Positions 1 to 5,699 of a stretch of DNA of 26,203 bases are shown here, one piece after another. Below the pieces are notes generated by a model that had not been told where the DNA came from, did not search any database, and was given only the letters and a program-made list of their open reading frames with translations. The stretch's first letter is position 1. The number at the start of each line of letters is the position of its first letter. Origin of the DNA: JBBITW01 sp037440525 (GTDB lineage: Bacteria > Desulfobacterota > BSN033 > UBA1163); contig JBBITW010000030.1 in NCBI GenBank assembly GCA_037440525.1, positions 1 through 26,203 of the forward strand. Reading direction: 5' to 3'. Both the position numbers and the translations under genes were made by a program.

Positions 1-22
1 AGATTCGTTTAATTTCTCGTAG

Positions 23-43
23 GGCAAGCCCTTGTGGCTTGCC
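23..43. repeat. Perfect inverted repeat (hairpin) at brnT 5' end
   Basis: Arms GGCAAGCC (23-30) and GGCTTGCC (36-43) are exact reverse complements around a 5-nt loop. The hairpin lies where the toxin's ribosome-binding site and start would be expected; the only conventional in-frame start codon of brnT (TTG at 32) lies at the loop. It looks like the end of a small dispersed palindromic element or a read-through terminator from an upstream gene outside the window. No T-run follows, so I do not call it a terminator. Confidence 0.6.
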
Positions 44-325
44 GAACCCTCATCTCCCATTAATAAGATACATGATAAATCGCTAAAAAGTGAAAGAAAT
101 AAGGAGAAACATGGTATTGATTTTTATGAGACACAGAAGTTATGGGATGATCCAGACTTTATTGAGATTCCAGTAAAGGTCAGTGATGAACTAAGGTTTT
201 TGGTGATTGGAAAGATTTCAGGAAAACACTGGTCAGGGATTATTACCTACCGGCATGAAAAGATAAGAATTATTTCAGTAAGACGATCCAGAAAAGAGGA
301 GGTTGAGATATATGAAAGCTCGTGA
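32..325 (+). CDS. brnT: BrnT-family toxin (RelE-like ribonuclease), 5' end uncertain
   Basis: Type II toxin of the BrnT/BrnA system; characterised BrnT is a RelE-fold ribonuclease that halts translation and is bound by BrnA. The body matches the family: N-x-x-KHGIDF near residues 24-31, a following DDP motif, a basic central strand and the late (R/S)xRRSRKEE region typical of the BrnT C-terminus. The gene overlaps brnA (TGA at 323-325, brnA ATG at 312), the usual toxin-first order. The odd part is the start. An in-frame TAG at 20-22 limits it, and the only conventional start codon is TTG at 32, inside a hairpin and without a Shine-Dalgarno. The family normally begins with roughly F-x-W-D-x-x-K; the matching position here (about 62-80) has no ATG/GTG/TTG. 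The N-terminus may have been replaced by a repeat insertion, and the toxin may be weakly expressed or dead. Family call is solid; activity is doubtful. Confidence 0.75.
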   Translation: MWLAEPSSPINKIHDKSLKSERNKEKHGIDFYETQKLWDDPDFIEIPVKVSDELRFLVIGKISGKHWSGIITYRHEKIRIISVRRSRKEEVEIYESS

Positions 326-533
326 GTTTGACAAGAAATTTGATGAGGGCAAAGAGGATATTTCTAAATACCTCAATATGTCAAAAGCGAGGAGACCCCA
401 TCAAGAACAGAAACGAGTGAATGTAGATTTCCCTTTGTGGATGATTCACTTATTGGATAAAGAAGCTAAGAGGTTGGGTGTATCTCGACAATCCATAATC
501 AAAGTGTGGGTAGCGGAACGGCACGAAAAGTAA
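312..533 (+). CDS. brnA: BrnA-family antitoxin
   Basis: Antitoxin partner of BrnT, a small ribbon-helix-helix-type DNA-binding protein that neutralises the toxin and, in characterised systems, represses its own operon. The ATG at 312 is preferred over the TTG at 303 because AGGAGG (296-301) sits 10 nt before it, and because family members begin with MKA-x-EFD. The 73-residue product has the family landmarks: SKARRP near residue 24, KRVNVDFPLWM in the middle, and a C-terminal LGVSRQSIIKVWVAERHE helix region. It overlaps the end of brnT by 14 nt, consistent with translational coupling. Unlike its partner, this gene looks fully intact. Confidence 0.88.
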   Translation: MKAREFDKKFDEGKEDISKYLNMSKARRPHQEQKRVNVDFPLWMIHLLDKEAKRLGVSRQSIIKVWVAERHEK

Positions 534-946
534 TAATAAAAACGTCTGGTTGTAAAAAAGGTTTGTGCAGACAGCTCATAACTGCCTAACAATTTTGACG
601 ATTTTTAACAAATGAGAGCTTCCATTTAAAACTTCTTAAACAACACACCAGCAATCTGCTCCTTTGCCTGATTAGAAAATATCCCAGAAAGGAGTACTCA
701 AAAGTGATTGACAGTAAGTTTAATTTCTTTAATTTCAGATTGAAGTTATTAAAAATATATGGTAATATAATTTTTCGTTAAGGAGAAATTGGGGGCGAGA
801 TGGTTGCGATTCTAATCTCAAAAATGAATCATGTGTGTTGTCCTGCACAAGCACCACATAAAAATTAAGTTAAGTTATTGAAATTATTAGGATTGCATAG
901 AGGTTCTAATCCTCAGGCCAAAAATTTTTATTAAGAGATTTAAGAT
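534..946. other. 413-bp non-coding stretch before prs
   Basis: No convincing gene. It holds a sigma-70-like promoter (740-768) and then a leader of about 170 nt with several short potential stems: GAGAT/ATCTC near 798-820, a bulged GTG-TTGT/ACAA-GCAC hairpin near 835-860, and AGGATT/AATCCT near 890-915, the last also readable as GAGG-TTCTAAT-CCTC. I recognise no known riboswitch. A GCCTAAC motif near 585 resembles one half of an integron attC site, but I find no matching partner. Confidence 0.5.
740..768 (+). promoter_or_regulatory. Predicted sigma-70 promoter of prs operon
   Basis: TTGAAG (740-745), a 17-bp spacer and TAATAT (763-768) in a very AT-rich context. Four of six bases match consensus in each hexamer. 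It would start transcription near 775 and serve prs-rplY-pth, leaving a leader of about 170 nt. Confidence 0.45.
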
Positions 947-1921
947 ATGGTTAAAAAAAGATATTTAAAGAAAGAAAATAATGATTTATCTTGGTTAAAA
1001 ATATTCACTGGAAACTCAAACCCAGAATTGGTAAATAAGATTTCTGAACATCTAAAAACCCCTATTGGGAGATCGATGGTGAGGAATTTCAGCGACGGAG
1101 AGATCAATGTGGAGATAGATGAAAGCGTTCGTGGGATGGATGTATTTGTTGTCCAATCGATCTGTAATCCTGTTAACAATAACCTGATGGAACTCTTAAT
1201 CATGATTGATGCACTTAAAAGGGCATCTGCCGAAAGGATCACTGCCGTTCTTCCTTATTATGGATATGCAAGGCAGGATCGAAAGGTTTCCCCCAGGGCT
1301 CCAATCTCTGCCAAATTGATCGCAGACTTGATAACAATTGCTGGGGCATCACGAATACTTACTGTTGATCTTCATGCAGGTCAAATCCAGGGCTTTTTTA
1401 ACATACCTGTGGATCATCTATTTGCTGCACCAGTGCTTCTGGAATACTTGAAGAAGTTGAAGAACGATATTGTAATCGTTTCTCCAGATGCTGGTGGAGT
1501 TGAGAGGGCAAGGGCTTATGCAAAACGTTTGAATACCTCCCTTGCCATCATAGATAAGAGAAGGGAATCGCCCAATGTCTCTCAGGTGATGAATATAATC
1601 GGTGATGTAAGTGGTATGGTGGCTGTTTTAGTTGATGATATGGTAGACACAGGTGGGACATTAGCCCGAGGGGCATATGCCCTTATGGAAAAGGGCGCTA
1701 AGGCAGTTTATGCCTGCTGTACCCACCCCGTCCTTTCAGGACGCGCTATAGAGGTATTGGAAGAGTCACCTATTGAAGAAGTTATTGTCACAGATACAAT
1801 ACCCCTCAGGGAAGAGGCAAAGTTATGTTCAAAGATTAAGGTGCTATCCATATCAGCACTTTTAGCGGATGCTATAAGAAGAATTTATGAGAACGAATCT
1901 GTCAGTTGTCTCTTTGTTTGA
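947..1921 (+). CDS. prs: Ribose-phosphate pyrophosphokinase (PRPP synthetase, class I)
   Basis: Cytosolic enzyme making PRPP from ribose-5-phosphate and ATP, feeding purine, pyrimidine, histidine, tryptophan and NAD synthesis. Its 324 residues show the class I landmarks in order: FSDGE at about 48-52, the catalytic flexible loop RQDRKVSPRAPISAKL at 109-124, the DLHAGQIQGFF metal/active-site segment at 141-151, VSPDAGG at 178-184, and the PRPP-binding loop DDMVDTGGTL at 230-239. The protein carries about 14 extra basic N-terminal residues compared with E. coli Prs, so a later start cannot be excluded, but no better start is visible. No strong Shine-Dalgarno precedes the ATG. It is followed 39 bp later by rplY, the usual bacterial order prs-rplY-pth. 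Confidence 0.96.
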   Translation: MVKKRYLKKENNDLSWLKIFTGNSNPELVNKISEHLKTPIGRSMVRNFSDGEINVEIDESVRGMDVFVVQSICNPVNNNLMELLIMIDALKRASAERITAVLPYYGYARQDRKVSPRAPISAKLIADLITIAGASRILTVDLHAGQIQGFFNIPVDHLFAAPVLLEYLKKLKNDIVIVSPDAGGVERARAYAKRLNTSLAIIDKRRESPNVSQVMNIIGDVSGMVAVLVDDMVDTGGTLARGAYALMEKGAKAVYACCTHPVLSGRAIEVLEESPIEEVIVTDTIPLREEAKLCSKIKVLSISALLADAIRRIYENESVSCLFV

Positions 1922-1960
1922 AATTTACAAAAATTTATTTAATGGTTTAAGGAGCGAACT

Positions 1961-2599
1961 ATGGAAAGGCCTTTGTTAAGAGCGGATATAAGAAAAGAGG
2001 TTGGCAAAGGGATATCAAGAAAGATAAGAGTGAAAGGATTGATTCCTGCAATATTTTATGGGCCAAGAACAAGGCCAATTCCCATTACTGTTGACCCAAA
2101 GGAGTTGAGCAAAAGCCTTCAGACCGAGGCAGGAGAGAATGTTTTGATTGATCTCGAGATAAGAGATAATGGTCAATCTGAGCGAAGGGTTGTAATGGTA
2201 AAGGATATCCAATTTGACCCTATCCAGGATAAACCACTTCATGCGGATTTTTATGAGGTCTCGATGGATGAGATGGTAACTGTAGAGGTACCCATACGTC
2301 TTGTTGGAAAACCAGAAGGTTCGAAGATGGGTGGTATCCTTGAACAGATTCAAAGAGAAATGGAGATTCAGTGTTTCCCAGGGGATATACCAAAGAGTAT
2401 TGATATCGACGTGAGCGATCTAAAGATTGGTGATGCGATTCATGTCCGCGATATAAAAATAGAGAAGGGTAAGATTCTATCAGATCCAAACCTTACAATT
2501 GCTACGGTTGTCCCTCCAGTTGTTGAAGAAAAGAAGGTAGAAGAGGTTAAAGTTGAAGTTACTGAGGGAGAGGAAGAGAAGGAGGAGGGGAAACAGTAG
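1961..2599 (+). CDS. rplY: 50S ribosomal protein L25, long (TL5/CTC) form
   Basis: Ribosomal protein binding 5S rRNA. The 212-residue product is the two-domain TL5/CTC type: an N-terminal L25 beta-barrel (about 1-95, with the GLIPAIFYG and VLIDLEI segments) followed by the TL5 C-terminal domain (about 96-190, with VEVPIRLVGKPEG, SIDIDVSDLKIGDAIHV and a late TIATVV strand). A highly charged Glu/Lys tail follows, common in this family. The ATG has a good Shine-Dalgarno (AAGGAGC) about 7 nt upstream. It lies between prs and pth with only 3 nt before pth, so it is almost certainly in the same transcript. Confidence 0.95.
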   Translation: MERPLLRADIRKEVGKGISRKIRVKGLIPAIFYGPRTRPIPITVDPKELSKSLQTEAGENVLIDLEIRDNGQSERRVVMVKDIQFDPIQDKPLHADFYEVSMDEMVTVEVPIRLVGKPEGSKMGGILEQIQREMEIQCFPGDIPKSIDIDVSDLKIGDAIHVRDIKIEKGKILSDPNLTIATVVPPVVEEKKVEEVKVEVTEGEEEKEEGKQ

Positions 2600-2602
2600 A
2601 GT

Positions 2603-3178
2603 GTGAATATTATTGTGGGTCTTGGAAATCCTGGGCTCCACTACCAGGGAAGTCGCCATAATATAGGATTCATGGTAGTGGATCGACTCGCCGAAAATTA
2701 TCATATAACTATCTCCACCAGGCGATTCAATTCCATATATGGCAAAGGATTGGTTGATTCCCAGGAGATCATTGTGGTCAAACCCATGACCTTTATGAAT
2801 CGGAGTGGAGAGGCATTAATAAAGATAACCCAGTTTTTTCAGATCCAGCTGACGAATCTGATAGTCATCCACGATGATATTGATCTTCCTTTCGGCATGC
2901 TGCGCTTTAAACAGAGGGGAGGGGATGGAGGACATTTAGGGGTTCGTTCAATCATTGAGTCTATGGGCAGGGATAACTTTTTAAGATTGAAGGTAGGAGT
3001 GGGGCGACCTCCAAAGGGAATTGACCCTGCAGAATATGTCCTCAGCATGTTTGACGAAATTGAGCGCTCTCGTTTAAATGAACTACTTGACCGAGCAGCT
3101 AAGGCTTTAAAAGTATTACTCTTAGAGGGATTACAGATAGCTATGAACCGTTTTCATAGAAAGAGAGAGGGGGGATGA
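2603..3178 (+). CDS. pth: Peptidyl-tRNA hydrolase
   Basis: Releases tRNA from peptidyl-tRNA that drops off the ribosome; essential in most bacteria. Starts with GTG, with the purine-rich GGAGGAGGGG near the 3' end of rplY as ribosome-binding site. The 191-residue protein has GLGNPG at 6-11 (Asn9), catalytic His19 in SRHNIGF, KPMTFMNRSG (60-69, Asn66) and HDDIDLPFG (90-98, Asp91). One deviation: the usual GGHNG signature reads GGHLG (109-113), so the substrate-contacting Asn that follows His is Leu112. Other residues are also tolerated there in some bacterial homologues, so I regard the enzyme as functional. In many bacteria ychF follows directly; here it is 9.3 kb away. Confidence 0.95.
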   Translation: MNIIVGLGNPGLHYQGSRHNIGFMVVDRLAENYHITISTRRFNSIYGKGLVDSQEIIVVKPMTFMNRSGEALIKITQFFQIQLTNLIVIHDDIDLPFGMLRFKQRGGDGGHLGVRSIIESMGRDNFLRLKVGVGRPPKGIDPAEYVLSMFDEIERSRLNELLDRAAKALKVLLLEGLQIAMNRFHRKREGG

Positions 3179-3305
3179 ATTATGTGGATAGGGCTTTCGT
3201 TAGTTTTTTATGGTAATTCATCATGAAGTTTTTAGGCTAAAGCTATGGTTAGGAGGTCAGTCTCATATAGAAAGATGACTTATTTCAATTGGAAAGGAGA
3301 GATCT

Positions 3306-5411
3306 ATGGATTTAATATGGATATCTGTCATCTGCGGGATATTGGGGTTTGTTACAGTTGGTTACTTTGTCCGGTATGTCCTTAAGGAGACTCCTGGAAA
3401 TGAGAAGATAAGGGAAATATCGAATGCCATTCAGGAAGGGGCATTGGCCTTTATTCACCGAGAGTATAGAACAGAGATTATAGTTATTGTAATAATAGCT
3501 ATAATTCTGGGTCTCATACCTGCATTGGGGTGGAAGACGAGTATAGCGTTCATTTTTGGTGCCCTCTGCTCAATGGGAGCAGGATATGCAGGAATGAATA
3601 TGGCTATAAGGTCAAATGGGAGAACAACGGCTGCTTCTGAGAAGAGTTTAAACCAGGGGCTTCGTGTTTCATTCCGTGGTGGTGCAGTTATGGGGCTCAC
3701 TGTAGTTAGTATAGGGGTTATCGGATTGTCGATTCTTTACTTTGCTTGGCATGATGATCCCAATTTTTTGGCTGTTATCCCAGCTTATGGAACAGGAGCA
3801 TCAATGGTAGCCCTTTTTGCGAGGGTAGGAGGAGGGATATTCACCAAAGGTGCTGATGCAGGTTCTGACCTTGTGGGAAAAGTGGAGGCGGGGATTCCCG
3901 AGGATGACCCGAGAAATGCAGCAGTCATCGCTGATTTCGTAGGCGATAATGTTGGGGATGTCTGTGGTATGGGTGCAGATCTCTTTGAATCCTATGTTGA
4001 GACAGTAGTTGCAGCCATGACACTTTCCATTGTGGGTGTAATTGTAATTCCTGAGGCAATAGCTCCATGGATAAAGAATCTATTTCCAAAAAGCTCAGCC
4101 GATATAGCGCTTCGAGCCTCATGGTGGTTGCCTATGCTAATAATGGCAGGAGGTATCGTAGCCTCAATTATTGGGTGCTTTTTTGTTAAGGTTGGTGAAA
4201 AGCCCGAGATGACTGCCCTCCTTGGAGCACTTCGTCGCGGGACATTAAGTGCCTCGATATTAACTGCTATCTTTTCACTTTTTATTATATATCTCCTCGG
4301 TGCAAGTTTGGGTATATTCTGGTCTGTTCTTTCTGGCCTTGTGGCAGGTGTGTTGATGGGTGAAAGTACAAACTATTATACTTCATACGCCTTTAAGCCA
4401 ACAAGAGAGATTTCCAGAGCATCTACAATTGGAGGTGGTGCAACCATAGTTGCAGGTTTTGCCATCGGGTTGATGAGTACCTGGGCACCTGTAATCCTTG
4501 TTGCCATAGCAACTATCATAGCATTCAAGTTTGCGAGCTTCTATGGAGTAGCGATAGCGGCGGTAAGTATGCTATCCACTTTGGGTGTTACATTGGCCAC
4601 AGATGCCTATGGGCCTGTAGCCGATAATGCAGGTGGTATCTCAACTATGGCAGGATTGCCAGCGGAGGTGAGGGAAAAGACCGATGCACTTGATTCACTG
4701 GGAAATACTACTGCTGCAACAGGAAAAGGCTTCGCCATTGGTGCCGCTGTACTAAATGCACTTGGCTTAATCCTATCTTATGCCCTGGCAGCAGGATTGG
4801 TAAAGGTTTCGGCAGATGGAAGTATTACAGCCCCACCTGAGTTAAGCCTTCTCTCTGCACCAGTTATTGTTGGTATATTAATTGGGGCCCTGATACCAGC
4901 TGTTTTTGTTGCCATTACAATGAAATCTGTTGGGGTTACTGCAGGGTTGATTGTGGAGGAGGTCAGAAGACAATGGCGTGAAATCCCTGGCCTGAGGGAG
5001 GGGAAAGCAAAGGCACAATATGATAGATGTGTCGATATCTCCACAAAGGCAGCATTGAGGGAGATGCTCGCACCATCGATCATGACAATCATTGCTCCAA
5101 TCCTTGTTGGGTTCATCCTCGGTAAATATGCACTTGGAGGTTTTCTCATCAGTTCCCTCGCTACAGGATTTGTTCTTGCGGTTACACTTAATAATGCCGG
5201 TGGTGCCTGGGATAATGCGAAGAAATGGATTGAAGCAGGTCAATTTGGTGGGAAAGGATCAGAGGCCCATAAGGCAGCTGTTGTAGGAGATACTACTGGA
5301 GATCCAATGAAGGATACTGCAGGACCATCACTTAATATTATGCTGAAATTGATGTCTGTCATCTCATTATTATTGGCCCCTGTCCTTACAGAGTTTCCAG
5401 GATTATTTTAA
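3306..5411 (+). CDS. hppA: Membrane-bound ion-translocating pyrophosphatase (K+-dependent type)
   Basis: Integral membrane pump that couples hydrolysis of cytosolic pyrophosphate to export of H+ or Na+, saving energy in anaerobes and syntrophs. It is 701 residues long with about 16 hydrophobic segments, the family norm. Catalytic motifs present: GGGIFTKGADAGSDLVGKVE (about 175-194), EDDPRN (199-204), GDNVGDVCGMGADLFESY (213-230), the second Asp cluster ATDAYGPVADNAGG (431-444), and GDTTGDPMKDTAGPSLN near the C-terminus. GNTTAATGKG (466-475) has Ala470 where K+-independent enzymes carry Lys, placing it in the K+-dependent class. Whether it pumps H+ or Na+ cannot be settled by eye. The ATG has a strong AAGGAGAG site. 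It stands alone, closed by a strong terminator just after the stop. Confidence 0.96.
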   Translation: MDLIWISVICGILGFVTVGYFVRYVLKETPGNEKIREISNAIQEGALAFIHREYRTEIIVIVIIAIILGLIPALGWKTSIAFIFGALCSMGAGYAGMNMAIRSNGRTTAASEKSLNQGLRVSFRGGAVMGLTVVSIGVIGLSILYFAWHDDPNFLAVIPAYGTGASMVALFARVGGGIFTKGADAGSDLVGKVEAGIPEDDPRNAAVIADFVGDNVGDVCGMGADLFESYVETVVAAMTLSIVGVIVIPEAIAPWIKNLFPKSSADIALRASWWLPMLIMAGGIVASIIGCFFVKVGEKPEMTALLGALRRGTLSASILTAIFSLFIIYLLGASLGIFWSVLSGLVAGVLMGESTNYYTSYAFKPTREISRASTIGGGATIVAGFAIGLMSTWAPVILVAIATIIAFKFASFYGVAIAAVSMLSTLGVTLATDAYGPVADNAGGISTMAGLPAEVREKTDALDSLGNTTAATGKGFAIGAAVLNALGLILSYALAAGLVKVSADGSITAPPELSLLSAPVIVGILIGALIPAVFVAITMKSVGVTAGLIVEEVRRQWREIPGLREGKAKAQYDRCVDISTKAALREMLAPSIMTIIAPILVGFILGKYALGGFLISSLATGFVLAVTLNNAGGAWDNAKKWIEAGQFGGKGSEAHKAAVVGDTTGDPMKDTAGPSLNIMLKLMSVISLLLAPVLTEFPGLF

Positions 5412-5416
5412 TCCAA

Positions 5417-5452
5417 GCCTTCGCCTGCCTCGGGCAGGCGAAGGCAATTTTT
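5417..5452 (+). terminator. Strong rho-independent terminator after hppA
   Basis: A perfect 13-bp stem, GCCTTCGCCTGCC (5417-5429) with GGCAGGCGAAGGC (5433-5445) around a TCG loop, followed by AATTTTT. It begins 6 nt after the hppA stop and insulates the trehalose block downstream. Confidence 0.85.
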
Positions 5453-5460
5453 AGGAAACT

Positions 5461-5574
5461 GTCATTCCGAGCGGAGCGAGGAATCTATAAGATTGCCACG
5501 TCGCTTCGCTCCTCGCAACGACTTCGTCGGATTGCCACGTCCCCGCACATCAAGTGCGGGGTCCTCGCAATGAC
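5461..5574. repeat. GTCATT-ended palindromic repeat element (MITE/REP-like)
   Basis: About 114 bp bounded by inverted ends GTCATTCCGAG (5461-5471) and CTCGCAATGAC (5564-5574), one mismatch in 11. Inside, a GATTGCCACGTC segment occurs twice (about 5491 and 5530), and a perfect 8-bp hairpin CCCCGCAC-ATCAA-GTGCGGGG spans 5541-5561. No coding capacity. A related, more diverged copy with the same GTCATTnnGAG ends lies at 19707-19789, showing this is a dispersed family in this genome. Confidence 0.7.
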
Positions 5575-5577
5575 TGA

Positions 5578-5592
5578 TCCGCCTTTGGCGGA
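5578..5592. repeat. Short palindrome TCCGCC-TTT-GGCGGA
   Basis: A 6-bp perfect inverted repeat with a TTT loop, right after the GTCATT-ended element and probably part of the same repeat cluster. No T-run follows. Confidence 0.5.
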
Positions 5593-5699
5593 AAGGTCCA
5601 TTATAAAAAATCGCTCAACTTAAGACTAAAAAGGATTTTAAGATTTATTTTTTTATTGAATATGTTATATTTTTAACAATCTATCGGGAGGAAGAAATT

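Noticed and set aside
580..875. Integron attC-like site: GCCTAAC near 585 and GTTAAGT near 867, next to a toxin-antitoxin cassette
   Set aside because: No complementary inner arms between them and no integrase in view; the matches are short and AT-rich.
885..930. tRNA-like T-arm GAGG-TTCTAAT-CCTC before prs, where some bacteria have tRNA-Gln
   Set aside because: No anticodon arm or acceptor stem can be built around it, and the loop departs from the T-loop consensus.
4778..5243. Two minus-strand frames of over 120 codons inside hppA
   Set aside because: They are shadows of the conserved hppA coding sequence.
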